A stretch of DNA of 64,000 bases from Flavobacteriaceae bacterium. Its GTDB lineage: Bacteria; Bacteroidota; Bacteroidia; Flavobacteriales; Flavobacteriaceae. The position numbers and the translations under genes are program-made. Every line of letters begins with the position of its first letter. The stretch's first letter is position 1. The stretch lies in assembly GCA_002723075.1 (NCBI GenBank), contig PBNJ01000024.1:1-64000 (forward strand). The letters run 5' to 3'. The notes beneath the pieces are model-generated. The model had not been told where the DNA came from and searched no databases. It was given only the letters and a program-made list of their open reading frames with translations. Below are positions 1-10,792 of this stretch, in pieces.

Positions 1-303
1 AAACAAAACAAAGAAGAATAGGGCAGTCATTGGAAAATGGTATAAAATCAAGCTGAATAGTAAAACCGTAGCGATGTAAACCAAAAAACGTTGTGATTTT
101 GTACGCATGAAGCTTATGCTTTGCAATAAACTCAAATCGTTTGCTCCATGAAGAATTCCGAGAGTTAAAACACCAAAAATGGCCAAATAATCGATTGCTA
201 ACGAAGTTGTTATAAAACTGACAATCATGCAAGAAATCGTTACATATACTCTGATATCATTAAGTTTTTGAATGATTTTTTGCAGGGTGTTTATAATTAT
301 CAT
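1..303 (-). CDS. blh: Blh/Brp-type beta-carotene 15,15'-dioxygenase, N-terminal part (cut by window edge)
   Basis: The frame starts at ATG 303 and stays open to base 1, giving 101 residues. It is hydrophobic, with several predicted membrane helices. Residues near 68-75 read GILHGAND, matching the histidine motif (G-x-x-HGA-x-D) of the Brp/Blh family, membrane enzymes that split beta-carotene into two retinals. The neighbour is divergent proteorhodopsin, which needs retinal, and this pairing is common in marine flavobacteria. The call rests on one motif, hydrophobicity and context, because most of the protein lies outside the window. A near-consensus box (TATATTTA) lies just upstream of the start. 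Confidence 0.8.
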   Translation of the reverse strand, partial: MIIINTLQKIIQKLNDIRVYVTISCMIVSFITTSLAIDYLAIFGVLTLGILHGANDLSLLQSISFMRTKSQRFLVYIATVLLFSLILYHFPMTALFFFVLF

Positions 304-325
304 TAAAAAATTTATTTAAATATAG

Positions 326-353
326 TTGAATTGTTTAATTTTTTTTAGATTTG
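326..353 (+). promoter_or_regulatory. Bacteroidota-type promoter of proteorhodopsin
   Basis: TTG at 326-328, a 17-base spacer and TAGATTTG at 346-353 match the Bacteroidota primary sigma pattern TTG-N17-23-TAnnTTTG. The box ends 25 bases before the proteorhodopsin ATG, leaving a short leader. Any light-dependent operator is not recognisable by eye. Confidence 0.75.
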
Positions 354-378
354 TCTAAACAATAATTTTAAAAGAACT

Positions 379-1104
379 ATGACTAATTTATTTTATATTA
401 TAAACGATCATGGCGGAATGAGCCTTGAAGAATTCACTTTCTTTATTGGTACAATGGCCCTTATGGGTGCATCTGCATTCTTTTTCTTGTCTTTAAGTCA
501 ATTTGATAAGAAGTGGAGAAATTCAGTTTTAATTTCTGGTCTTATTACTTTCATCGCTGCTGTACACTACTATTACATGCGAGGAGAGCTAGGTCCGGAT
601 GGGTCGGCAGGAGATATTACATCAATTCGATATATTGATTGGATACTAACAGTTCCACTGATGTGTGTTGAATTCTATCTTCTCCTCAAAGTAGCAGGAG
701 CGACAACAAAGCACTTACGTGACTTAATTGTTTTGTCCCTGATCATGCTTATCACTGGTTATGTTGGTGAGGCTGGAATGGGTAATGCTGCTTTGTACGG
801 ATTCTTTAGTGGTGTAGCATATTTTGCAATTGTCTACATGATTAAATTTGGTGATCTTGCGAAACTTGCTAAATCTGCTGGAGGTTCAGTAGAAAAAGCT
901 CACAACACCTTATTCTGGTTTGTACTTGTAGGTTGGGCAATCTACCCATTAGGGTATATGATTGGAACTGCAGATGGCCAATGGTATTCGTTTATGGCTA
1001 ATGTTGGTCTTGACATGAATGTCGTGTACAACATTGGTGATGCGATTAATAAAATTGGATTTGGTTTAGTTGTTTATGCAGCTGCTGTTAAGGAGACAAA
1101 ATAA
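379..1104 (+). CDS. Proteorhodopsin, green-absorbing light-driven proton pump
   Basis: 241 residues, seven membrane helices, inner membrane. Helix C carries RYIDWILTVPLMCVEF: Arg84, proton acceptor Asp87, Thr91 and proton donor Glu98 form the D-T-E pattern of outward proton pumps (D97/T101/E108 in the SAR86 protein). The spectral tuning position, equivalent to residue 105, is Met95, as usual in flavobacteria and expected to give green absorption. Helix G has DAINKIGFG with Lys225 as the retinal Schiff base lysine. His63 corresponds to the histidine partner of the acceptor. It is divergent from blh and followed by a strong terminator, so it is probably transcribed alone. Confidence 0.97.
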   Translation: MTNLFYIINDHGGMSLEEFTFFIGTMALMGASAFFFLSLSQFDKKWRNSVLISGLITFIAAVHYYYMRGELGPDGSAGDITSIRYIDWILTVPLMCVEFYLLLKVAGATTKHLRDLIVLSLIMLITGYVGEAGMGNAALYGFFSGVAYFAIVYMIKFGDLAKLAKSAGGSVEKAHNTLFWFVLVGWAIYPLGYMIGTADGQWYSFMANVGLDMNVVYNIGDAINKIGFGLVVYAAAVKETK

Positions 1105-1130
1105 TCAATTAACTAACTATATTAAATTAG

Positions 1131-1157
1131 AAAAAACCACCTTCGGGTGGTTTTTTT
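1131..1157. terminator. Hairpin terminator shared by proteorhodopsin and argS
   Basis: AAAACCACC-TTCG-GGTGGTTTT forms a 9-bp stem with a UUCG tetraloop, flanked by A and T runs, so it can work in both directions. It lies between the convergent proteorhodopsin and argS genes, and the end of argS lies inside its T run. Confidence 0.85.
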
Positions 1158-2931
1158 ACATCTGCTTGGGACATTCAATCCCGAGAATTCCCATACCCGA
1201 TTGAATTACAATACCGACTTGGCTAGCTAGCCGCAATCGAAATTGACGTGTGTGTTCATCATCAGACAAAATCACAACTTTTTGATAATAGGAGTTAAAG
1301 CGTTTAACCAATTCATAAACATAATTTGCAATCAGCGCTGGGCTGTACTGCTCTGCAGCATTTTTAATGGTTTGAGGATATAACTCTAGCCACTTCAATA
1401 ACTCTTTCTCTTTTTGATCTAAAACTATTTCCATGGAAATATTACCCTTTAAATCATTCGATTGCTTTATGATTGATTGAATGCGGGCATAGGCATATTG
1501 AATAAAAGGACCTGTATTTCCGTTAAAATCAACTGATTCTTTTGGGTTGAAAAGAATGCGTTTGGTTGGGTCTACCTTTAAAATGTAGTATTTCAAGGCA
1601 CCGATACCAATCTGATGATATAGATCGATTTTCTCTTGTTCGTCCAATCCGTCGAGTTTTCCAAGAGAAGATGCAATGTTCTGCGCTGTATCGCGCATCT
1701 CTTGCATCAAACCATCTGCATCAACTACCGTACCCTCTCGACTCTTCATTTTACCAGAAGGCAAGTCAACCATTCCATAACTTAAGTGATGAAGTTGTGA
1801 AGCCCAATCGTAGCCCAATTTATTAAGAATCAAAAACAGAACCTTAAAATGATAATCCTGCTCGTTGCCAACTGTGTAAACCATCCCGTTCATATCAGGG
1901 TGATCTTTATATCGCAACAATGCAGTACCAAGATCCTGTGTGATATAAACAGATGTACCATCTGCACGAAGGACGAGTTTTTCATCTAATCCCTCATCGC
2001 TTAAATCACACCAAACGGAACCATCATCTTTTTGGAAGAAAATACCAGAAGACAATCCTTGATCAACGATATCTTTCCCTAATAAATAGGTGTCACTTTC
2101 GTAATAATATGAGTCGAAGGATACCCCAAGATCTTGATAAGTCTTGGCAAAGCCATCATAAACCCATCCATTCATTTTGGACCATAATGCACGAATATTT
2201 TCATCTCCTGATTCCCATCCTCGTAGCATTTCTTGTGCTTCTAATTGGATCGGAACTCGAGTTTTTGCTTCTTCCTCATGTATTCCAGAATCAATCAACT
2301 CGGCGAGCTGATTTTTGTACATTGTATCAAATGCAACATAATATCGCCCAACCAGCGCATCTCCTTTTTCACCTGTCATTTCAGGAGTTTCGCCATTACC
2401 AATGGCTTTCCATGCGACCATTGATTTACAAATATGGATACCCCGGTCGTTAATAATTTGCGTTTTGTGAACTTGGTATCCTGCAGAAGAGAGCAACTGG
2501 GATAAGGACGCTCCCAACAAATTATTTCGAATATGTCCGAGGTGTAAGGGTTTGTTGGTATTGGGAGAAGAGTACTCAACCAATATCTTTTTGCTATCGG
2601 CAGTTACTGGCTGAATTCCAAAGTTTTCTGGGTGTTGTATATCTGATAAAAACTGAAGGTAATAGAGGTCATCAATGATTAAATTTAAAAAACCTTGAAT
2701 CACGTGATAGGCCTTGATTTCCTCGATCCGGTTTTGTAAGTATGTTCCTAGCGAATTGGCCAAATCAGCGGGTTTTGATTTTATAAAGCGAAGAAGAGGA
2801 AAAACAACAACCGTTAAATCACCATCATGGTCTTTTTTTGTGGGCTGTATCTCCACAGCATCGATTCGCGTGCCGTGCTGATCTATTGCAAACTTTTGAA
2901 CATTTTGTTGGATTTTATCTACCAATCGCAT
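1156..2931 (-). CDS. argS: Arginyl-tRNA synthetase
   Basis: 591 residues, class I aminoacyl-tRNA synthetase that charges tRNA-Arg in the cytoplasm. After an N-terminal additional domain of about 110 residues there is the HIGH signature HLGHIRNN (His130-His133) preceded by SSPNTNKPL. A KMSKS-like loop, KMKSREG, is in the middle of the protein, and a helical DALR anticodon-binding domain ends the chain. Length is normal for the family. The ATG at 2931 follows a TATCTTTG promoter box by 16 bases. It is divergent from the small gene at 2993 and convergent with proteorhodopsin. Confidence 0.96.
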   Translation of the reverse strand: MRLVDKIQQNVQKFAIDQHGTRIDAVEIQPTKKDHDGDLTVVVFPLLRFIKSKPADLANSLGTYLQNRIEEIKAYHVIQGFLNLIIDDLYYLQFLSDIQHPENFGIQPVTADSKKILVEYSSPNTNKPLHLGHIRNNLLGASLSQLLSSAGYQVHKTQIINDRGIHICKSMVAWKAIGNGETPEMTGEKGDALVGRYYVAFDTMYKNQLAELIDSGIHEEEAKTRVPIQLEAQEMLRGWESGDENIRALWSKMNGWVYDGFAKTYQDLGVSFDSYYYESDTYLLGKDIVDQGLSSGIFFQKDDGSVWCDLSDEGLDEKLVLRADGTSVYITQDLGTALLRYKDHPDMNGMVYTVGNEQDYHFKVLFLILNKLGYDWASQLHHLSYGMVDLPSGKMKSREGTVVDADGLMQEMRDTAQNIASSLGKLDGLDEQEKIDLYHQIGIGALKYYILKVDPTKRILFNPKESVDFNGNTGPFIQYAYARIQSIIKQSNDLKGNISMEIVLDQKEKELLKWLELYPQTIKNAAEQYSPALIANYVYELVKRFNSYYQKVVILSDDEHTRQFRLRLASQVGIVIQSGMGILGIECPKQM

Positions 2932-2947
2932 GAGCTCTATTTGTTTG

Positions 2948-2955
2948 CAAAGATA
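2948..2955 (-). promoter_or_regulatory. -7 box of the argS promoter
   Basis: TATCTTTG on the minus strand is a perfect TAnnTTTG, 16 bases before the argS ATG. I see no well-spaced TTG upstream. It lies within 33 bases of the oppositely directed box at 2980, so the two promoters are compactly back to back. Confidence 0.55.
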
Positions 2956-2979
2956 AGTTCTTTTGATTTGAGTTTAGTT

Positions 2980-2987
2980 TACCTTTG
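2980..2987 (+). promoter_or_regulatory. -7 box, apparently leaderless promoter
   Basis: TACCTTTG matches TAnnTTTG and is separated from the ATG at 2993 by only CAATC. If transcription starts the usual few bases after the box, the mRNA begins at or next to the start codon. Confidence 0.55.
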
Positions 2988-2992
2988 CAATC

Positions 2993-3406
2993 ATGTTATT
3001 GAATGTTTCCTATAACGATCCCAATCAAGAGCAAACCATAACTAATTTGGTTGGCAAACCATTTAGCTTACGAGATCGGATTAAATTTTCGGGGGTTGGT
3101 TCTCCCAAGCTTCATATCGTTAGCAGCAGTCCCAAAATTGCGAACTTACTTTTACTTGATAACAACCTCGATGTTTGTAATATCGAAATCCGACCCAAAG
3201 GCATCATTCTTCGATTTCGAAGTCTACTCGAAACCTATGCACTGGTGATTCCTTTTTACAAACTCAGTGTGTTTAAAGGAGCATCTACCTCCTACACAAT
3301 TCACTCTGACGGACAAAAAATCGAGCTTCAAGCTAGTAGGGGCGCAACCAAGTTTTTTTCAAAGATTATGGGGCTTAAAGCCCGTTATATGGAAAACCCT
3401 ACGTAA
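2993..3406 (+). CDS. Small conserved-looking protein of unknown function
   Basis: 137 residues, no signal peptide and no membrane helix. I do not recognise a family. The sequence mixes beta-type stretches (for example GIILRFRSLLETYALVIPFY) with a basic, helical end rich in Lys and Arg, suggesting a small cytoplasmic domain. It has its own promoter box 5 bases upstream of the ATG, and its codon use resembles the neighbouring housekeeping genes, which supports it being real. Its last 8 bases overlap the end of ctlX on the other strand. Confidence 0.75.
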   Translation: MLLNVSYNDPNQEQTITNLVGKPFSLRDRIKFSGVGSPKLHIVSSSPKIANLLLLDNNLDVCNIEIRPKGIILRFRSLLETYALVIPFYKLSVFKGASTSYTIHSDGQKIELQASRGATKFFSKIMGLKARYMENPT

Positions 3407-4325
3407 ACAACTCTGCCATCATACAACGTGCACTACCACCGCCTAAGCGTTCGATTGTTGGTAAGGGAGAATGAAGCATTGTGAGATTAGATGAAAATTC
3501 CTCTTTTTGAGAATCCGTCAGCGCAAAATAGGCCGTAGAACTCATCGCAAGCAAACGATTACCACTTGCTGATTGCAGCTCCAAAACATTTCCTGCGAAT
3601 TGATGAATTTGGTCTTCCGTTAACTCTATGATTTTTTTTTCTGATTTTTCCAAACTACGAATCAGAACATTTCGCTCATTGGTATCATCAACAGAGTCTA
3701 AGCAGACCAAAGCAAAGTCAAGACCCACACTCATCATCACATTGGTGTGATAAATCGGTTTCCGTTGTCCATTGACTGACTGTAAAGATGAAAACACCAC
3801 GGCGGAGTATCCCATTTTTTGACAAAACATATCGATTAAAATCGGGTTGGTTCGCTCCGAACGTGCGCAATAAGCAATCTTGTTTACGCGATCCAATACC
3901 ATACTTCCTGTTCCTTCTAAAAATACATTTGATGAAATATGTGAAGTGAAATCTAGCTTTTTTGTAAAAAAAAGCCCCTTTGACTCCAAGAATTTGATTG
4001 GTGCATTGCTTATTTCCATTTGACGGTTGACAGCATACATTGGATAGGTAACCAATGTCAGTGGATTGTGAAAAGAAACCCAATTGTTTGGAAATAGAGC
4101 GTCTGGTGTCTGTGGCTCTTCAGGATCTTGCCAAACATAAACCTTAACTGCATGAGAGCGAAGTTCATCAACAAAATCATCAAACTCCTGCTGCGCCTTA
4201 GCAGTCGTGGAACGCTGACTTTCATCTGTTTGATTTTGAAAATAATTATTTCTAGCCGTTTGTTCATTGGTGTAGAAACAACTTGGTCGAATCATCAACA
4301 GCTGGTCAGTGGTTTGCATATTCAT
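3399..4325 (-). CDS. ctlX: Citrulline utilization hydrolase CtlX
   Basis: 308 residues of the guanidine-modifying (amidinotransferase, pentein) superfamily. The C-terminus GGGSARCMMAE holds the nucleophilic cysteine, LFPNNWVSFH is the substrate-binding acidic/Asn segment, and the catalytic His is probably in the YHTNVMM stretch. CtlX-type proteins of Bacteroidota are described as hydrolysing the ureido group of citrulline to give ornithine. The start ATG overlaps the stop of the upstream homologue by 4 bases (ATGA), so the two are translationally coupled. MNM leaves a second possible start two codons later. It is the last gene of the long ribosomal/metabolic block. Confidence 0.85.
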   Translation of the reverse strand: MNMQTTDQLLMIRPSCFYTNEQTARNNYFQNQTDESQRSTTAKAQQEFDDFVDELRSHAVKVYVWQDPEEPQTPDALFPNNWVSFHNPLTLVTYPMYAVNRQMEISNAPIKFLESKGLFFTKKLDFTSHISSNVFLEGTGSMVLDRVNKIAYCARSERTNPILIDMFCQKMGYSAVVFSSLQSVNGQRKPIYHTNVMMSVGLDFALVCLDSVDDTNERNVLIRSLEKSEKKIIELTEDQIHQFAGNVLELQSASGNRLLAMSSTAYFALTDSQKEEFSSNLTMLHSPLPTIERLGGGSARCMMAELFT

Positions 4326-5239
4326 GCTTTTCGAATTAGGGGAAGTGTTGAGCAGCGAAACAAGCCGCCTTGTTTAGATATTTGATCATATGGAACCCTT
4401 TCAACTTCGATTCCTTTCCTAGTCAGCCACTTGTTGATTGCTGTAAAGGAAGGGTCTGAAATGACCAGATCAGGACGAATACTCAAAAGGTTGGATTGCA
4501 TTTCAAACATACTTTGCCTATCGCTGACAAAAATGTTATCTGAACCAAAATGATTTTCGATCCACTTAACTTCTTCTTTATGCATAAACCCCTCAGGGCA
4601 TACAATAGCAAGGTCATTTCCAATGGGCTGAAAGCAACAATCGAGATGGAGAGTATTGGCATAAGGGTCGTCATTGGACTTAGTGAGCTCAAAGCCAATG
4701 ATAGTTTTTTGAGGAAACTGATTTGACAAATACGTCAACGCTTTCACATTAGTTCTTGCTGTTACATAGTCTGCGTAGTCTGGCTGATCGTAAAACCCGA
4801 CAAATAAGTATTCGTTATGAACAATTACATCACCACCTTCTACATGAACATCTTCAGGAATTTTATGGATATTTTCTTTAGGAATTTGTGCAAGAATATG
4901 TTGAATCGCATCGATTTCTTTATCACGAGCGGGCAGAATGTTTGATATGAATAAGCGATCCTCAACGATAAAAGCGATATCACGACTAAAAATCTGATTG
5001 CAATTATTGACAATTTCAGGGCGCAAGACCTCAACGCCATGTTTTTTTAAAACATTCTCCATAAAATCGAGTTGATCAATCAGATCTTGTTCTTCGGGGT
5101 ATGTTCCTTTTGCAATATGTAAGCGAGATTTTGGGTCGTAGGCCTCTTGATACTTGGGGATCGGTCCACTTTGGTCAGCTACACCTAGCAATACATATTG
5201 CAGCTGGTTTGTTTCGTTGCTGACTGATGGAACAAGCAT
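4322..5239 (-). CDS. Arginine deiminase / dimethylargininase-like amidinohydrolase
   Basis: 305 residues of the same pentein superfamily as ctlX but only distantly similar to it. Visible motifs are FSRDIAF, VEGGDVI, the catalytic His segment NTLHLDCCF and the nucleophilic Cys in GGLFRCSTLPL. Arginine deiminase and dimethylarginine dimethylaminohydrolase share this fold and residues, and I cannot tell them apart by eye. Both would yield citrulline, the substrate expected for the next gene. It follows gltA by 9 bases and overlaps ctlX by 4. Confidence 0.8.
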   Translation of the reverse strand: MLVPSVSNETNQLQYVLLGVADQSGPIPKYQEAYDPKSRLHIAKGTYPEEQDLIDQLDFMENVLKKHGVEVLRPEIVNNCNQIFSRDIAFIVEDRLFISNILPARDKEIDAIQHILAQIPKENIHKIPEDVHVEGGDVIVHNEYLFVGFYDQPDYADYVTARTNVKALTYLSNQFPQKTIIGFELTKSNDDPYANTLHLDCCFQPIGNDLAIVCPEGFMHKEEVKWIENHFGSDNIFVSDRQSMFEMQSNLLSIRPDLVISDPSFTAINKWLTRKGIEVERVPYDQISKQGGLFRCSTLPLIRKA

Positions 5240-5248
5240 ATCATATTT

Positions 5249-6532
5249 TTATCTATTATCAATTGGTACAAAAGGACGCAGCAGCTCTCCGGTATAAACT
5301 TGACGTGGGCGTCCAATCGGTTCTTTTTGCTTTCGCATTTCGCGCCATTGTGCAATCCATCCTGGTAAGCGCCCTAAAGCAAACATGACAGTGTACATTT
5401 CAACAGGAATACCCATAGCTCGATAAATGATACCAGAGTAAAAATCAACATTTGGGTAGAGCTTTCGACTCACAAAATAATCGTCTTCGAGAGCCGCTTG
5501 TTCAAGTTTTTTTGCGATATCCAATACAGGATCAACTACGCCTAAATCGTTGAGAACCTCGTCTGCTGTCTTTTTGATGATTCGAGCTCGTGGATCAAAG
5601 TTTTTGTACACGCGATGTCCAAATCCCATAAGGCGAAAAGCGTCTGACTTGTCCTTGGCCTTATCGATATACTTCTGAACATCCCCATCATCATTCTTGA
5701 TGTCCTCAAGCATTTCAACTACTGCTTGGTTTGCGCCACCATGAAGCGGCCCCCACAAGGCAGAAATCCCTGCTGCTACTGAAGCAAACAACCCAGCATG
5801 AGATGACCCAACAATTCGGACTGTTGAGGTTGAGCAGTTTTGCTCATGGTCTGCATGAAGTATGAGTAATTTAGTCAGGGCATTGTCAATAACTGGGTTA
5901 GCTACATATTCTTTATTGGGTTTGCGGAACATCATGCGGGCAATGTTTTCCACATAACCAAGTGCATAGTCCCCATATTTCAGAGGCAACCCCATTCGTT
6001 TGCGATACACCCAAGAGACAAGAATCGGAAGCTTACCCATGATTCGAACTATTGCATTGTAGATTTGATCATCTGCATCGACATCAACTGAGCTCGGATT
6101 AAAAGCAGTAAGTCCGCTGGTTAGTGATGATAGAACGCCCATAGGGTGGGCACTTTTTGGAAAGCTCTCCAATATTTTTTTAAGATCTTCATCGACATAT
6201 GACTCTTCTTTAATGTCGTGCAAGAACCGATCATGTTGTTCTTGAGTGGGTAATTCTCCAAAAATCAGAAGGTAAGCAACTTCTAAAAAGTTGGCTTTTT
6301 CAGCCAATTCATCAATTCCAAAGCCGCGGTAACGCAGTACGCCCTCCTCGCCATCTAAAAAAGTAATCTTACTCTCGCATGACCCTGTATTTTTAAATCC
6401 TGGATCAAGTGTGATTAATCCCAATTGTTGGCGTAAGGATTTCACGTCAATAGCGTATTCACCCTCACTTCCTTTTACAACAGGAAGTTCAATTTGTTTT
6501 CCATTAAATTCAATCTTGGCTTTTGAAGACAT
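5249..6532 (-). CDS. gltA: Citrate synthase
   Basis: 427 residues, the hexameric (type II) size. It condenses oxaloacetate and acetyl-CoA at the entry of the TCA cycle. The active-site His regions NCSTSTVRIVGSSHAGLF and LWGPLHGGANQA are present, and MGFGHRVYKNFDPRA supplies another catalytic His and the substrate-binding Arg. It has its own promoter box in the 67-base gap after eno, but also lies in the co-directional block, so both read-through and separate transcription are possible. Confidence 0.96.
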   Translation of the reverse strand: MSSKAKIEFNGKQIELPVVKGSEGEYAIDVKSLRQQLGLITLDPGFKNTGSCESKITFLDGEEGVLRYRGFGIDELAEKANFLEVAYLLIFGELPTQEQHDRFLHDIKEESYVDEDLKKILESFPKSAHPMGVLSSLTSGLTAFNPSSVDVDADDQIYNAIVRIMGKLPILVSWVYRKRMGLPLKYGDYALGYVENIARMMFRKPNKEYVANPVIDNALTKLLILHADHEQNCSTSTVRIVGSSHAGLFASVAAGISALWGPLHGGANQAVVEMLEDIKNDDGDVQKYIDKAKDKSDAFRLMGFGHRVYKNFDPRARIIKKTADEVLNDLGVVDPVLDIAKKLEQAALEDDYFVSRKLYPNVDFYSGIIYRAMGIPVEMYTVMFALGRLPGWIAQWREMRKQKEPIGRPRQVYTGELLRPFVPIDNR

Positions 6533-6549
6533 TTGCTAGCTTTGTCTTG

Positions 6550-6557
6550 CAAAAATA
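6550..6557 (-). promoter_or_regulatory. -7 box of a gltA promoter
   Basis: TATTTTTG on the minus strand fits TAnnTTTG and lies 17 bases before the gltA ATG, in the largest gap of the carA-eno-gltA stretch. A properly spaced TTG is not evident. Confidence 0.5.
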
Positions 6558-6599
6558 CAATAGGATTAGCAAAAAAGCGAAGAGTTGACTAAATATCCG

Positions 6600-9007
<2,408 letters not shown>

Positions 9008-9025
9008 CTTGATTTTTAGTTGGTA

Positions 9026-9057
9026 CAAAAATAGCACAAAAAAAAGGATAAACACAA
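9026..9057 (-). promoter_or_regulatory. Promoter of carA-eno
   Basis: On the minus strand, TTG (9055-9057), a 21-base spacer and TATTTTTG (9026-9033) match the Bacteroidota pattern. The box ends 18 bases before the carA ATG. Confidence 0.65.
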
Positions 9058-9083
9058 TGGTCTATCCCTATTAGTTATTAAGA

Positions 9084-9098
9084 AAATCTTGAAGATTT
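9084..9098 (-). terminator. Possible weak terminator after rplQ
   Basis: AAATCT-TCA-AGATTT on the minus strand is a 6-bp, AT-rich hairpin followed by TTCTT, 9 bases after the rplQ stop and before the carA promoter. It is weak by eye and may only attenuate. Confidence 0.3.
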
Positions 9099-9106
9099 AC
9101 ACAATA

Positions 9107-9772
9107 CTATTCTGACTTTTCTTCTTTTGAATCTTCTTGATTTTCATCAGCTTCAGAAACGGTTTCTGAGGGATCTTCAGTAACTTCTTCAGTTGCCGGC
9201 TCTGCGGCTTTCGTCTCCTCTTCTGATTCCTCTTGAGCTGGCGTCTCCTCCACTGCGACTTCTTCTGTTTCAGGTGCAGCGACTTCTTCAGTTACTTCTT
9301 CAACAACGTCTTCTGCTATATCAGCTTCAGAAGCAGCTGGTGCTGTTTCTACTTTTTTCTTACCGCCGCGTCGACGTGAGCGCTTTTTGGTGGGCTTTTC
9401 AGTAACATAGGTGTCATTAAAGTCAACAAGCTCGATCAAAGCCATTGAAGCGTTATCTCCAAGACGACTTCCTACTTTGATGATCCGCGTGTATCCACCG
9501 GGACGATCCGCCACCTTTTCAGCAATGCCGCGAAAAAGTTCGCTTACCGCATATTTGTTGCGCAAAGCCGAAAAAACAACTCTACGATTGTGGGTCGTGT
9601 CACTTTTGGCCTTAGTGATTAGTGGTTCGACAAACTTTTTAAGCGCTTTGGCTTTTGCAACAGTGGTGTTGATACGCTTGTGCTCGATCAAAGAGGATGC
9701 CATATTGGCCATCATCGCTTTTCGATGAGAGGCTGTTCTACCCAGATGTGCAATCTTTTTTCCGTGTCTCAT
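9107..9772 (-). CDS. rplQ: Ribosomal protein L17 with a long acidic C-terminal extension
   Basis: 221 residues, against roughly 120-130 for the common form. Residues 1-118 are a normal L17 core ([36 protein letters not shown]). Residues 126-140 form a basic hinge ([15 protein letters not shown]), followed by about 80 residues made almost entirely of Glu, Ala, Val, Thr, Ser and Asp. The tail has no recognisable domain and should be disordered. Longer L17 proteins of this sort occur in other Bacteroidota. It closes the alpha-operon part of the block, 21 bases after rpoA. Confidence 0.95.
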   Translation of the reverse strand: MRHGKKIAHLGRTASHRKAMMANMASSLIEHKRINTTVAKAKALKKFVEPLITKAKSDTTHNRRVVFSALRNKYAVSELFRGIAEKVADRPGGYTRIIKVGSRLGDNASMALIELVDFNDTYVTEKPTKKRSRRRGGKKKVETAPAASEADIAEDVVEEVTEEVAAPETEEVAVEETPAQEESEEETKAAEPATEEVTEDPSETVSEADENQEDSKEEKSE

Positions 9773-9793
9773 AATACGATTCTTTACAAGGGC

Positions 9794-10786
9794 TTAATCC
9801 TTGTCTAATTTGTATTTACTTAAGTCCATTCCGAAGTTAAGTCCCTTTGAAACAACCAGGTCTTCGAGTTCTGTTAATGACTTCTTTCCAAAGTTTCTAA
9901 ACTTCATCAAATCGGATTTGTTGAAAGAAACTAAATCTCCAAGGGTATCAACTTCAGCAGCTTTCAAACAATTTAACGCACGAACTGAAAGGTCCATATC
10001 AATAAGTTTTGTTTTCAATAACTGACGCATGTGTAGAGACTCCTCGTCATATACTTCAGCTTGCGCAATTTCATCTGCCTCTAAAGTGATACGTTCATCA
10101 GAGAAAAGCATAAAGTGGTGAATCAAAGTCTTGGCAGCTTCCGTTAAAGCATCCTTCGGGTGAATAGAACCGTCGGTAGCGATTTCGAAAACAAGTTTTT
10201 CATAATCTGTTTTCTGCTCAACTCGGAAGTTCTCAATACTGTATTTCACGTTTTTGATTGGTGTGTAAACAGAATCGATAGCAATGGTTCCAATGGGTGC
10301 TGTCGCTTTTTTATTTTCTTCAGCTGGCACATACCCTCTACCTTTATCGATTGTGAATTCAAAGTTGAGATTAACACTCTTGTCCATATTGCAAATCACC
10401 AGGTCTGGGTTGAGAACTTGAAAACCAGAGATAAACTTCTGTAAATCTCCAGCTGTTAGTTTTTCTTGATTGGAAAGTGCAACACTTACTGTCTCATCAT
10501 CTATTGCATCGATTTGCTGCTTTAAGCGGACTTGCTTAAAGTTTAAAATCATTTCGGTGACGTCTTCAACGATTCCAGGAAGAGTTGAAAATTCGTGATC
10601 AACTTGATTGATACGCAAAGAAGTAATGGCAAATCCCTCAAGAGAGGATAACATCACTCGGCGCAACGCGTTACCAATTGTTAATCCGTAACCGGGCTCA
10701 AGAGGTCGAAATTCGAAAATCCCCTCAAACTCTGTGGATTCAATCATTATTACTTTGTCGGGCTTTTGAAAATTAAATAATGCCAT
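9794..10786 (-). CDS. rpoA: RNA polymerase alpha subunit
   Basis: 330 residues. The N-terminal assembly domain is recognised by [20 protein letters not shown]. The C-terminal domain has the helix-hairpin-helix segment [19 protein letters not shown] and [14 protein letters not shown], which contacts DNA and activators. Length is normal. It lies 6 bases after rpsD and before rplQ, the classical alpha-operon order. Confidence 0.97.
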   Translation of the reverse strand: MALFNFQKPDKVIMIESTEFEGIFEFRPLEPGYGLTIGNALRRVMLSSLEGFAITSLRINQVDHEFSTLPGIVEDVTEMILNFKQVRLKQQIDAIDDETVSVALSNQEKLTAGDLQKFISGFQVLNPDLVICNMDKSVNLNFEFTIDKGRGYVPAEENKKATAPIGTIAIDSVYTPIKNVKYSIENFRVEQKTDYEKLVFEIATDGSIHPKDALTEAAKTLIHHFMLFSDERITLEADEIAQAEVYDEESLHMRQLLKTKLIDMDLSVRALNCLKAAEVDTLGDLVSFNKSDLMKFRNFGKKSLTELEDLVVSKGLNFGMDLSKYKLDKD

Positions 10787-10792
10787 TCTAAA

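Noticed and set aside
9008-9055. GTG start giving carA a hydrophobic N-terminal extension resembling a signal sequence
   Set aside because: CarA is cytoplasmic, and the extension overlaps the TATTTTTG promoter box.
9193-9405. Leucine/glutamine-rich plus-strand frame opposite the L17 tail
   Set aside because: Its composition is simply the antisense of the Glu-rich tail codons.
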